From Betaproteobacteria bacterium (GTDB taxonomy: Bacteria > Pseudomonadota > Gammaproteobacteria > Burkholderiales > JACQAP01), in contig JACQAP010000031.1 of NCBI GenBank assembly GCA_016194905.1, positions 62,001-126,000 on the forward strand: 64,000 nt of DNA, given 5' to 3'. The notes below the pieces were generated by a model, which saw nothing but the letters and a program-made list of their open reading frames with translations, did no database searches and was not told the origin of the DNA. Both the position numbers and the translations under genes were made by a program. Below are positions 16,411-24,797 of the stretch, piece after piece. The stretch's first letter is position 1; every line of letters starts with the position of its first letter.

Positions 16411-17688
16411 TTACGCATGCGCGGGTTCCGCGATCGCGCTGCCGGTCCGTTCTTCGTTGCGCCTGCGCCGGGTCGAGGGCCACTGATCAAATCCGGTCTT
16501 GGAACGGATTTCGCCGCACGCGCCGAGGATCCGGTCAAGTTCATCCTGATTGAGCGCGCAGTGAAGGGACAGGCGCACCATCGAGCGGTTCTTCGGCGTC
16601 GCGGGAGCGCAGAACACCGAGCCGAAGATGCCGCGCTCTTCCAGGGCATCGCGCAATATGATCGTCTGCGATTCCGTGCCGGCCTCGAGCGCGATGATTT
16701 GCGACTGGCTGCCGTTCAGGTTGTAGCCGAGGCAATCCAGGCCTTCGCGCAGGTAGGTGGAATTGGCGCGGAGTTTCTCGCGGCGCCAGCCTTCGGTGCG
16801 GATCACGTCCATCGTCGCCGCCAGGCCCGCGACTTCGTGCGGCAGCAGGGTCGAGCTGAAAATTGCCGGCAACGATTCGAACTTGAAATATTCGGTGAAG
16901 TGCGCGGCGCAGGCGATGAACCCGGCTCGGGCGGCAAAAGCCTTGGCCAGGCTGACGGTGCGGAAATGCACGCGGTCCGCCAGCCCGAGTTCGACCACCA
17001 GGCCCTCTCCGTTCGGTCCGTGGGTTCCCAGCGAATGGGATTCGTCGGCGACCAGCACGCAGCCGCGCACCGCGGCAATATCGGCGATCTCGCGCAGCGG
17101 GCAGACACTGCCGTTGGTGCTGTAGACGGTATCGACCAGGATGACGCCCGGGCCGTGCCGCAAGATCTGTCGTTCGAGGTGCTCCGGATCGTTGTGGTGG
17201 AACATCACCCCGGGCGCCCCCGCGCTGCGGATGCCCTCCCAGAGCGACATGTGCGCCAGCATATCGGCATAGACGGGAACCTGGTCGTTGGCGATCGATT
17301 GGATCAATCCGGTGTTGGCGCAATATCCGGACTGACAAAGGACGCCGGCTTCCGCCTGCATGTAGCGCGCAAGATTCGTCTCGAATTCGAGCTGCGGGCT
17401 CTCGCCGTGCAGAAAAATGCCCGACATCAGCATGCCGTTGCCGTCGCGCGCCAGCGTGCCCGCCGTTGCCGCCAGGATGCGCGGATGTCGCGACAAGGCC
17501 AGATAGTCGTTGCTGCTCAGATGCAAGGCGTTCGGGCCGGGCTGCCGGCCGTGCAGGATGTGGCGTCCCCCCCAGGTGTTTCGAACCCGCTCTCGGTAGT
17601 AGCGCTCCACGCGAACGGTCAGGAAGTCTGGTAACTCGGGTGGGGGGGATAGCTGCGTGCCCGTCGGCCGGACGGCAGTGCTGTTCAT
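16411..17688 (-). CDS. lqsA: Alpha-hydroxyketone autoinducer synthase (LqsA/CqsA family)
   Basis: A 425-residue PLP enzyme of the alpha-oxoamine synthase group. In this family it condenses an acyl-CoA with an amino-acid-derived substrate to make CAI-1 or LAI-1 type signals. Family-specific stretches are LHLSSNDYLALSRHPRI, MSGIFLHGESPQLEFE, VLCQSGYCANTGLIQSIA and AHMSLWEGIRSAGAPG. The PLP region has VADESHSLG and the Schiff-base Lys at about 249 (TVSLAKAFAARAGF). AAGGAG precedes ATG 17688. A ~30-residue basic C-terminal tail is extra. Context with the LqsS/LqsR pair supports quorum sensing over a KBL or AONS role. Confidence 0.88.
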   Translation of the reverse strand: MNSTAVRPTGTQLSPPPELPDFLTVRVERYYRERVRNTWGGRHILHGRQPGPNALHLSSNDYLALSRHPRILAATAGTLARDGNGMLMSGIFLHGESPQLEFETNLARYMQAEAGVLCQSGYCANTGLIQSIANDQVPVYADMLAHMSLWEGIRSAGAPGVMFHHNDPEHLERQILRHGPGVILVDTVYSTNGSVCPLREIADIAAVRGCVLVADESHSLGTHGPNGEGLVVELGLADRVHFRTVSLAKAFAARAGFIACAAHFTEYFKFESLPAIFSSTLLPHEVAGLAATMDVIRTEGWRREKLRANSTYLREGLDCLGYNLNGSQSQIIALEAGTESQTIILRDALEERGIFGSVFCAPATPKNRSMVRLSLHCALNQDELDRILGACGEIRSKTGFDQWPSTRRRRNEERTGSAIAEPAHA

Positions 17689-18042
17689 GGCAGGGCTCCT
17701 TGGTTGGTTGTAAACCTGTCGTCGAGCCTGCCCCGCGATTGCCGCCACGGCATGGAGTTTGCGCAGTCCTATTGCCGTCGAAACCCTCCTGGAACGGGTT
17801 CCGACAAGGTCCGCGCAGCCCCAGCCAGATGGCATAACGCCTCACGAATCATCCGTGTTGGAAATGACGCAGGCTATTTACAGTTTACCGCGTGCCAGGC
17901 GTGCGCTTGGCCCGGATCGCCCCGGAATTCTTCCGGCTCCAGCGGCAGCGTGCGGTGCGACCGGAAGAGGACGCATGCATCGATGACGAACTACGCAGGT
18001 TGCCTGCAATGCTTGCGGTGGGAAAGAGACCGGCGGACGCAG
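17689..18042. other. Gene-free region upstream of lqsA
   Basis: About 350 bp between the dinB stop and the lqsA start, both minus strand. It should hold the lqsA promoter. A small dyad GGAACGGGTTCC (17791-17802) lies about 100 bp before the start codon. No gene or strong promoter was recognised. Confidence 0.5.
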
Positions 18043-19290
18043 CTAGAGTCCCGGCGTTGCGGGCGCGGGCCCTTCGAACATCGGCAACAGTAGTTGATCC
18101 CGCTCGCCGACGTCTGCGTTCGCCAGCGCCGACGGGGGCAATGCGTCCGACCTGCACAAGCTGCCCGCGCGCACGCCGAGCAACCGAAGCCGCTGCTCGA
18201 ACATGGCCTTCTTGAGGCATCGGCCGGCGGTCTGGCGAATCGTGTGCGCATCGCTGGTGTACGCGTCCAGGGTCAGTTCACGCGTGACGATCCTGAAGTC
18301 GTCGTAACGCAGCTTCACGCCGATGGTTTTCGCGAGATATCCCTTCTTCTCCAGGTCTGCGGCCAGTTGCTCGCACAGGCGCGTGAAGATCGCGCCCAGC
18401 GCGGCGCGATCCTCGCGCGCATGCAGATCCCGTTCGAACGTCGTTTCACGGCTTATTGATTTTGGCTCGCTGAAGGTCACGACCGGGCGCTCGTCACGGC
18501 CATGTGCCGCTGCGTGCAGCCATGCGCCGTAGTTGGAACCGAATTGTTCGACCAGCGACTGTGGATGCGCAGCCGCGAGCTCGCCGATGGTGCGAATCCC
18601 GAGGGCTTCGAGTTTCGCGCTGGATTTCGGGCCGATGCCATTGATGCGTTTGGCGGGAAGCGGCCAGATCCGCGAGGGAATATCCGCGTGGGTCAGGATG
18701 GTCAGTCCGTTCGGTTTGTCCAGTTCCGAACTGATCTTGGACAGAAGCTTGTTGGGCGTAATGCCGATCGAGCAGCCGAGCCCGGTGGCGAGATACACCC
18801 GCGCCTTGATGCGCTCTGCGATTGCCTGGATGCCGGCGAGCGAGCCGGATTGCTGTGAATCGGCGCCGACGACATCCTGCGCGCCCGGAACTTCCGTGAG
18901 GTCGATGTAGATTTCGTCGATGCCCCGGTCTTCGATGAGCGGGGCCACTTCGACGACGGCGGCCTTGAACAGCCGCGAGTACTTGCGGTATTCGTCGAAA
19001 TCGGCCGGCAGCAGCACGGCATCCGGCGCCAGGACGGCCGCTTTCATCAGTCCCATGCCGGAATGAACGCCGAGCGCGCGCGCCTCGTAAGTCGCGGTCG
19101 TAACTACACCCCTGCCGGCATAACTGCGCAGCACCGCGAAGCGATGGCAGCCATCCGGCTGCAGGTTAGGTTGGTGCGCCCGCCGGCCGCCGACCACGAC
19201 GGCGCGGCCGCGCAATTCCGGGTAGCGCAGCAATTCCACGGACGCGTAGAAGGCATCCATGTCCAGGTGGGCGATCCATCGGCAAGGCAT
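18043..19290 (-). CDS. dinB: DNA polymerase IV (Y-family translesion polymerase)
   Basis: A 415-residue Y-family polymerase that copies past damaged bases. The catalytic N-terminal motif is HLDMDAFYASVELL, with the paired acidic residues in IDEIYIDLTEV. The helix-hairpin-helix INGIGPKSSAKLEALGI follows, then the little-finger domain (ISRETTFERDL, LRYDDFRIVTRE). It is longer than E. coli DinB (351), with a C-terminal extension after about 375 that lacks a clear beta-clamp motif, although QLLLPMF may serve as one. No LexA box was noticed upstream. Confidence 0.93.
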   Translation of the reverse strand: MPCRWIAHLDMDAFYASVELLRYPELRGRAVVVGGRRAHQPNLQPDGCHRFAVLRSYAGRGVVTTATYEARALGVHSGMGLMKAAVLAPDAVLLPADFDEYRKYSRLFKAAVVEVAPLIEDRGIDEIYIDLTEVPGAQDVVGADSQQSGSLAGIQAIAERIKARVYLATGLGCSIGITPNKLLSKISSELDKPNGLTILTHADIPSRIWPLPAKRINGIGPKSSAKLEALGIRTIGELAAAHPQSLVEQFGSNYGAWLHAAAHGRDERPVVTFSEPKSISRETTFERDLHAREDRAALGAIFTRLCEQLAADLEKKGYLAKTIGVKLRYDDFRIVTRELTLDAYTSDAHTIRQTAGRCLKKAMFEQRLRLLGVRAGSLCRSDALPPSALANADVGERDQLLLPMFEGPAPATPGL

Positions 19291-19386
19291 TGGTACTCCA
19301 TCACACAGACGCTACGATCGTGGCACCGCGCCCGCCATTCTACCGCCGGCTATGCGCCGCCTTTAGAAGGATGCGAGAATATCGCC

Positions 19387-19635
19387 ATGAATACACCGGA
19401 ACCCGTTTCTCCCCGCCGTCGTCTGCAGGAACTCCTCGCGATACCGGAGCGCCAGCGCACCGACGCCCAGTGGGATGAGATCAATGAACTCGAAATCAAG
19501 CTCGCATCCGCCAACCGGGAGGACGCTCCGGAGCAAGGCATCCGGCGGGAAACCCCTGCCAACAATCAGCCCAGGCGCAACAGGCCGGGCGGAGGACAGC
19601 CGGGGAAAAAGCCGTCCCGAAAATTCCACAAGTAA
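19387..19635 (+). CDS. Small hydrophilic protein, function unknown
   Basis: An 82-residue protein from ATG 19387. The N-terminal half is helical and charged (SPRRRLQELLAIPERQRTD, AQWDEINELEIKLA). The C-terminal half is a disordered, strongly basic Pro/Gly/Arg/Lys tail ending KKPSRKFHK, suggesting nucleic-acid or ribosome contact; that is inference. It is followed by a strong terminator. I do not recognise a named family. Confidence 0.6.
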   Translation: MNTPEPVSPRRRLQELLAIPERQRTDAQWDEINELEIKLASANREDAPEQGIRRETPANNQPRRNRPGGGQPGKKPSRKFHK

Positions 19636-19665
19636 GCCGGGGTCCGGCCTTCCGGATCGGCCAAT

Positions 19666-19696
19666 AAAAAACGGGCGCCATCGGCGCCCGTTTTCT
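19666..19696. terminator. Strong bidirectional rho-independent terminator
   Basis: AAAAACGGGCGCC and GGCGCCCGTTTT are perfect inverted arms around a 3-nt loop, giving U-runs both ways. It serves the small basic-protein gene and the convergent enoyl-CoA hydratase gene. Confidence 0.92.
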
Positions 19697-19770
19697 TCGC
19701 TTGAGATTCTGCTGTGGGCAGCGCGGGGTCCGGGCCGCGCGCGCGACGCGGCCGCGATTCGGCATTTTTT

Positions 19771-20496
19771 TCAGCGATCGGCCTTGGTCTGGACCTCGAG
19801 CGCGGTGGCGAGCGCGATACGCGCTTGTTCGAGCGCATCGGCGGGGGCGGCGCCGCGCATGCCGTAGTACAGGTCGCGGCCCAGCTTCAGGATCTCCGGG
19901 TCGTAGCCCGACGCTTTTTCGGCCACCACGACCGCCTTGTCGAGAACGGTGCCGCGCGCGCCGACTTCATTGACGAGGTGCAGCGCGCGCGCTTCCTCTG
20001 CATTCATCAGCCGCGCATTGTAAATGATGTCGAACAGCAGCTTCTTCGGCAGCGCTTCCCTGACGATGGCCAGCGCGATGAAAGGGAAGAGGCCCTTCGC
20101 CGCTTCCGGCAAGCCGAGCGTGGCATCCTCGGCCATCACAGCCAGATCGCAGCCGACGACCACGCTGAACCCGCCCGCATGCGCGTCGCCGTTCACCGCG
20201 GCAACGAGCGGTTTGCCGAGCCGGAACATGGCTTCATCCATGCCGATCAGCGCCTTGGCGTAAGCGGTGCGGCCGGCGCTGGTCGGCCCGGCGCCCTGAT
20301 AGTCGCCGCCGAGGCAGAAGATGTCGCCGTGGCCCGTCATGACGCAGGCGCCGATGCCGGGATCGCGGCGCGCCGTATCCAGCGCGGCCGTGACTTCCTC
20401 CGCCATCTGCGTATTGATCCGGTTGCCGCTGCCGGGCCGCTTCAAGGTCAGCACCGCGACTCGTCCGCGGCGGATAACGTCCACCAGTTTCGGCAT
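19771..20496 (-). CDS. Enoyl-CoA hydratase/isomerase family protein
   Basis: A 241-residue crotonase-fold protein (GTG at 20508 is an alternative start). Family features are VAVLTLKRP, the oxyanion-hole stretch GDIFCLGGDYQGAG and a second near KPLVAAVNGDAHAGGFSVV, then DLAVMAEDATLGLPEAAKGLFP. The usual first catalytic Glu position in AAVNGxAxGGG is altered (GDAHAGGF), so the exact reaction is uncertain. It lies 28 bp from the lyase gene on the same strand, so they may be co-transcribed. Confidence 0.85.
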   Translation of the reverse strand: MPKLVDVIRRGRVAVLTLKRPGSGNRINTQMAEEVTAALDTARRDPGIGACVMTGHGDIFCLGGDYQGAGPTSAGRTAYAKALIGMDEAMFRLGKPLVAAVNGDAHAGGFSVVVGCDLAVMAEDATLGLPEAAKGLFPFIALAIVREALPKKLLFDIIYNARLMNAEEARALHLVNEVGARGTVLDKAVVVAEKASGYDPEILKLGRDLYYGMRGAAPADALEQARIALATALEVQTKADR

Positions 20497-20524
20497 GGGC
20501 CTGTTCACCCTCCCGGATACGCCG

Positions 20525-21394
20525 TCAGGATCCGAACCGCTTCTCGCGCGCGACGACTTCAGGCAGCCCGACGAAACGGTTGAATTCGTCGAAGGGTGTC
20601 AGGCGGTCGGCAATCGCGTTGGTGGAACCTTCGCGCATGAAGATTTCCATCATCTCCTTGACGGCCTTATGCATGGCGAATAGGGGTTCGATCGGGCACA
20701 GCGCGTAATCGAAGCCGAGTTCGTGGACCTCCTTCAAAGAAAGGTAGGGGCTTTTGCCGGAACGAGCCATGTTGAACAACAACGGCTTGCCGAGCGGCTT
20801 GAGCCGGCGGCTGATTTCGCGGAGCTGCTCGACGCTCTCCGGCGCGTCGACGTAGAGCCCATCCGCGCCCACCTCGGCATACGACTTCAGCCGCTGGATG
20901 GCGTCGTCCAGGCCGGTGACCGCAACCGCGTCGGTCCGCGCCACAATGAAAAAATCGGGATCGCGACGCGCCTCCAGCATGGCCTGCAACTTCTGTCGCA
21001 TTTCCTCGGCAGAGACCAATTGCTTGCCGGCGAAGTGCCCGCACTTTTTGGGCATGGCCTGATCCTCCAGATGCAGCACGGAGGCGCCCGCCTCTTCCCA
21101 CAGGGCTATCGTGCGCTGTGCATCGAGCACGCCGCCGTAGCCGGTATCGGCATCGGCAAAAACCGGTACCGAGGTGACGCGACAGATGCGGCGGATGTGC
21201 TCGAACATCTCGGTCTGCGTCAGCACGCCGAAATCGGGCTGACCGGCGATGATCGCGGAGGCGGCGAATCCGCTCACGTAAATTGCCGGCGCTCCGGCCT
21301 GTTCCGCCAGTTTCGCGGTGACGGCGTCGTGAGCGCCCAGGCAGACGAACGGCGGCTTCTTTAACAACTCCCGGAATCGGGCGGATCGGCTCAA
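20525..21394 (-). CDS. Isocitrate lyase/PEP mutase superfamily C-C lyase (oxaloacetate decarboxylase-like)
   Basis: A 289-residue protein. TTG at 21394 has a good ribosome-binding site (AGGAG), preferred over an in-frame ATG at 21427. Superfamily motifs are AGAPAIYVSGFA, PVFADADTGYGG (Mg-binding Asp pair) and HLEDQAMPKKCGH. The KKCGH motif marks the lyase/decarboxylase branch (methylisocitrate lyase or oxaloacetate decarboxylase-like), not PEP mutase. Probable substrates are 2-hydroxy or 2-oxo di/tricarboxylates. It precedes the enoyl-CoA hydratase gene. Confidence 0.85.
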   Translation of the reverse strand: MSRSARFRELLKKPPFVCLGAHDAVTAKLAEQAGAPAIYVSGFAASAIIAGQPDFGVLTQTEMFEHIRRICRVTSVPVFADADTGYGGVLDAQRTIALWEEAGASVLHLEDQAMPKKCGHFAGKQLVSAEEMRQKLQAMLEARRDPDFFIVARTDAVAVTGLDDAIQRLKSYAEVGADGLYVDAPESVEQLREISRRLKPLGKPLLFNMARSGKSPYLSLKEVHELGFDYALCPIEPLFAMHKAVKEMMEIFMREGSTNAIADRLTPFDEFNRFVGLPEVVAREKRFGS

Positions 21395-21500
21395 GTCGTT
21401 CTCCTGCGTTGGAGGGCGTGGATGCATGCGAGGACGTTTCTGCGCCGGGGGCGGCGACGATGCGTCTCTTTCCTTTTTTTACTTTTCCCCTTTTACGGTC

Positions 21501-21567
21501 GAATACCCGTGCGAATACCCTGGCGAAGCCCGGAGTACCCTTTTAGCTAGGAGTACCCTTCTAGACC
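21501..21567 (+). repeat. Iterated GA(A/G)TACCC boxes with an 18-bp tandem pair
   Basis: GAATACCC at 21501 and 21513 and GAGTACCC at 21533 and 21551. The last two sit in tandem 18-bp units (21532-21549 and 21550-21567) that start GGAGTACCCTT. The array is just upstream of the lyase gene and may be regulatory. Confidence 0.75.
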
Positions 21568-21665
21568 GGTTATTGCGCAGCCGGTTATGGTTGAAGACCG
21601 GTATCCACTGGAATCCCTGGAACCCCGCGGGCGGCTTTTACCTTTTACCTGCGCGAACGTCGCAC

Positions 21666-21989
21666 CTAGCGCTTGATCGGAAAAAACGACACCGGCGTCA
21701 TCAGGCGATTCTCCTGATGCTCCAGCGCGCCGAGCTTGGCGCTTTCTTCCATGAACGCGATCCAGTCCGGGTCGGCCATCATTGCGGCACGGCGCTTCGC
21801 GCGATCCGCAGCATCTTCATAAGCCCAGATGTGGATGTACTGGTTGACATTGCCGGTCTCGGTGACGAGGTAGGCGAAAGGCTGACCGAGGTGTTTGGTC
21901 TGCGGCCCCTTGCCGAGTTTCTCGTACAGTGCCAGGTGCTTCTTGATGGTTCCCGGGCGGCAGGTGTAGGTGCGTACGTCGAGCAGCAT
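21666..21989 (-). CDS. NIPSNAP family protein
   Basis: A 107-residue ferredoxin-like dimeric alpha/beta protein. NIPSNAP features are VRTYTCRPGTIKKHLALYEK, the internal GNVNQYIHIWAYEDAADRAKRR and the MADPDWIAFMEES helix. GAGGAG precedes the ATG at 21989. Bacterial members occur in catabolic operons, but their biochemical role is not established. It is 94 bp downstream of the sigma factor stop on the same strand. Confidence 0.88.
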   Translation of the reverse strand: MLLDVRTYTCRPGTIKKHLALYEKLGKGPQTKHLGQPFAYLVTETGNVNQYIHIWAYEDAADRAKRRAAMMADPDWIAFMEESAKLGALEHQENRLMTPVSFFPIKR

Positions 21990-22082
21990 GATTTCTCCTC
22001 AGGTGGAAATTGTTATGAGCAGGGCGGAGTGTAGCGGGATTTCTCCGGGCTGAGGGCCGGGCGGCCATGATCGCCTCCGCGT

Positions 22083-23315
22083 TCAGCCGGCCACTTCGCG
22101 CAGCCGGCGCTCGAGATACAACCGCTCGGCAGGATTTCGCGCGAGTTCGATGGCCCGGCGATAGTGCGTCGCAGCCGCGCCGCCTTGGCCCGCACGTCGC
22201 AGCAGATCCGCGCGCGCCGCGGGCAGCAGGTGGTAGTCGCCGAGTTCGCCGTGCGCTTCCACGCGATCGATCCACTCCAGCCCTTTTTCCGGCCCCTCCA
22301 CCATCGCGACTGCCGCAGCGGCATTCAGCTCGACGATCGCGGTGGGCATCATCGCGTACAGCGCACCGTAAAGCGCCGCGATCTGCACCCAGTCCGTGGA
22401 CGACGCATCCCCGGCCTTCGCGTGCAGCGCCGCGATCGCGGCCTGCACCTGATACGGCCCGCGACGGCGCATCGCGATCGCGCGGTCGAGCGCGGCTAGC
22501 CCTTCGGTTATTTTCGCCCGCTCCCAGCGCGATCGATCCTGCTCCTCGAGCGGAACCAGCGCATTATCGGCGCCGACGCGGGTATCGCGCCGTGCGTCGT
22601 GCAGCAGCATCAGCGCAAGCAGGCCGAACGCCTCGGGCTGGTCCGGCAGGAGTTGCGCGAGCAAACGCGCGAGACGGATCGCCTCGCCGCTCAGGTCCGG
22701 GCGCACGAGCGACGCGCCTTCGGTCGCCGAATAGCCTTCGTTGAAGACGAGATAGATGGCCCCGAGCACGGCGGCAAGCCGCTCGGGAAGCTCCTCGTGC
22801 GAGGGCACGACATAGGGAATGCGCGCTGCGGAGATTTTTTTCTTGGCACGCACAAGGCGTTGTGCCGTCGTTGCCTCGGGCTCGAGGAATGCACGCGCGA
22901 TCGCGCGCGTGGAAAGTCCGCACAGTGTGCGCAGTGCAAGTGCCATTTGTGCCGGCTCGGCGATCGCCGGATGGCAGCAGGTGAAGATCAGTCGCAGGCG
23001 GTCATCTGGCAACCCGCTCGTGTCGACCGGTTCCGGCTCTTCGACGGCAAGCTGATCGAGAATGAGGTCACCATCGTCTACGTTTCGCCGCGAGCGCCGC
23101 AGCCGGTCTATTGCACACCGCTTTGCAACGGTCGTGAGCCAGGCCGCGGGATGTTCCGGAATGCCCGCCGAGGGCCAGGCATCGAGCGCGCGCTCGTAAG
23201 CATCCTGCAGGCAATCTTCGGCAAGGTCGAAGTTGCCGCCCAGGCGCCCGATGAGGCCCGCGAGAATACGCGGGCCTTCGCGGCGTGCGAGCTCGTCGAC
23301 GATACGGCCGAGCAC
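22083..23315 (-). CDS. ECF42-type RNA polymerase sigma factor with C-terminal helical-repeat extension
   Basis: A 410-residue sigma factor, about twice the length of a minimal ECF. Region 2 is GNFDLAEDCLQDAYERAL with PAAWLTTVAKRCAIDRLRR. Region 4 is LCGLSTRAIARAFLEPEATTAQRLVRAKKKI. A ~220-residue C-terminal TPR-like domain follows (VFNEGYSA, LLALMLLHDARR, AAIAALHAKA, LNAAAAVAM, YHLLPAARADLL), as in the DUF6596 family. The start is GTG at 23315, 6 nt after the YciI/DGPF gene; that pairing defines ECF42. The C-terminal extension is thought to replace an anti-sigma factor. Confidence 0.92.
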   Translation of the reverse strand: MLGRIVDELARREGPRILAGLIGRLGGNFDLAEDCLQDAYERALDAWPSAGIPEHPAAWLTTVAKRCAIDRLRRSRRNVDDGDLILDQLAVEEPEPVDTSGLPDDRLRLIFTCCHPAIAEPAQMALALRTLCGLSTRAIARAFLEPEATTAQRLVRAKKKISAARIPYVVPSHEELPERLAAVLGAIYLVFNEGYSATEGASLVRPDLSGEAIRLARLLAQLLPDQPEAFGLLALMLLHDARRDTRVGADNALVPLEEQDRSRWERAKITEGLAALDRAIAMRRRGPYQVQAAIAALHAKAGDASSTDWVQIAALYGALYAMMPTAIVELNAAAAVAMVEGPEKGLEWIDRVEAHGELGDYHLLPAARADLLRRAGQGGAAATHYRRAIELARNPAERLYLERRLREVAG

Positions 23316-23321
23316 GCGAAG

Positions 23322-23675
23322 CTACTTGGGCGAAGGAGCGAGCGGCCTCACTTCGCATGATCCCGTTTTCGCGCCGGGACATTTGCCCGCCCACTTGACC
23401 GCCACGTCGAGATCCGGGACGTCGATGAGGTAGTAGCCGCCTAGCTGCTCCTTGGTTTCGGCAAAGGGGCCGTCGGTGTTGAGCACTTTGCCGCCGCGAA
23501 GGCGCACGGTCGTCGCGGTGGCCACGGGTTTCAGTGCTGAGCCGGCGCGCATCACGCCGGCCTTGATGAGCTCCTGCGTGTAAACGCCGTATTCCGCGTA
23601 CATGGCCTTGAGCTGAGCCTCGCTGAGGTCGGGCCAGGCACTTTCGTCGCCGTAGATAAGGATCATGAACTCCAT
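23322..23675 (-). CDS. YciI/DGPF-domain protein, partner of the ECF42 sigma factor
   Basis: A 117-residue protein with the family's EFMILIYGDESAW start and the NTDGPFAETKEQLGGYYLID core that names the DGPF family. The ribosome-binding site AGGAGA is well placed. It is the first gene of the two-gene unit with the sigma factor. DGPF proteins accompany ECF42 sigma factors and are expected targets of them, but their activity is unknown. Confidence 0.92.
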   Translation of the reverse strand: MEFMILIYGDESAWPDLSEAQLKAMYAEYGVYTQELIKAGVMRAGSALKPVATATTVRLRGGKVLNTDGPFAETKEQLGGYYLIDVPDLDVAVKWAGKCPGAKTGSCEVRPLAPSPK

Positions 23676-23789
23676 TGCCGTTCTCCTTGGATGATGGCCC
23701 CGGATCGGAGCACCCCTACGACGAACGGCCGTCCCCGGAATCGACAGTTCGCGCCAGTTTCTTTGCGATTGCCTTGCCTTAAACCCGGT

Positions 23790-24797
23790 TTATCCGCCCT
23801 CGGCGGCCGGGGAACTGCACATGGCCTGACCGAGCAACGCGCGACAGGCGTCCACGATCGCCTCCGCGCTCATGCCGTACTTCGCACGCAATGGGCCCGT
23901 CGGCCCGACCATCGCAAAGACGTCGGGCATGCCGACCATGCGCATGCGCGTCGGATGTTCGACGGCGAGCAGTTCGGCGACCGCACCGCCCAGTCCGCCG
24001 GCGAGGTGATGCTCTTCGGCCGTGACGATGCCGCGGGTCTCGGCCGCCGCGGCGAGAATCGCATCGCGATCCAGAGGTTTGATCGTGTGCATGTTCAGCA
24101 CGCGAACGCCAATGCCTTCCTTTTTCAGCAGATCCGATGCCCGCACCGCCATATCGACCAGTGCGCCGCAGGCGATCACGGCAACGTCCTTGCCGGAGCG
24201 CAGTTGCACTGCACGGCCAAGGCGAAACGCAGCCTCGGGGTCGCCGACCGGCGGCTCTTCCGCGCGGCCGCCGAGCCGGAGATAGACGGGGCCATCGATA
24301 TCGAGCGTCGCCAGCGCGGCCTTGTAGGCTTCGTTCACGTCGGCGGGGACGATGACGGTCATGTTAGGCAGGCTGCGCATCAGCGCGATATCCTCCAGCG
24401 CGTGATGCGTGCCGCCGGCAACGCCCAGCGAGATGCCGCTCGCCGCCGCGCCGATCACCACACGCTGGTTGGCGTAGGCCACATCGTTTCGCACCTGCTC
24501 CATGCTGCGCGCGGTGATGAACGGCGCGTAGGCGCACACGTAAGGATGCAGGCCCGTGGTCGCGAGGCCGGATGCAGCACCGATTGCGTTCTGTTCGGCG
24601 ATGCCCAGTTCGATGAAGCGGTCGCGAAAGCGTTCGATATAAGGACGGATGCCGAGCAGATCCTGGGTGTCGGCGGACAACACCACCGCGCGCGGCTCGC
24701 GCGCGCCGATCTCGATCAAGGCCTGGCCGAACGCGAGACGCGTCTGATTGGCCGATCTGGTGCGCCACTCGGCGGGAACAGGTTCGGGAGCGTTCAT
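23790..24797 (-). CDS. Transketolase-like C-terminal subunit (pyrimidine-binding)
   Basis: A 335-residue protein with the pyrimidine-binding domain (TRLAFGQALIEIG, the TPP Glu in ELGIAEQNAIGAASGLA, and GGTHHALEDIALMRSLPN) and a transketolase C-terminal domain (VAVIACGALVDMAVRA, EEHHLAGGLGGAVAELL). It corresponds to the second half of transketolase or DXPS. Its ATG overlaps the stop of the N-terminal subunit gene by 4 nt. Together they make a split transketolase; the physiological sugar or aldehyde substrate is unknown. Confidence 0.9.
   Translation of the reverse strand: MNAPEPVPAEWRTRSANQTRLAFGQALIEIGAREPRAVVLSADTQDLLGIRPYIERFRDRFIELGIAEQNAIGAASGLATTGLHPYVCAYAPFITARSMEQVRNDVAYANQRVVIGAAASGISLGVAGGTHHALEDIALMRSLPNMTVIVPADVNEAYKAALATLDIDGPVYLRLGGRAEEPPVGDPEAAFRLGRAVQLRSGKDVAVIACGALVDMAVRASDLLKKEGIGVRVLNMHTIKPLDRDAILAAAAETRGIVTAEEHHLAGGLGGAVAELLAVEHPTRMRMVGMPDVFAMVGPTGPLRAKYGMSAEAIVDACRALLGQAMCSSPAAEGG

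Noticed and set aside
17885-18220. Small ORFs around the dinB 3' end
   Set aside because: They overlap the dinB coding region or have shadow-like Arg/Ala composition without start signals.
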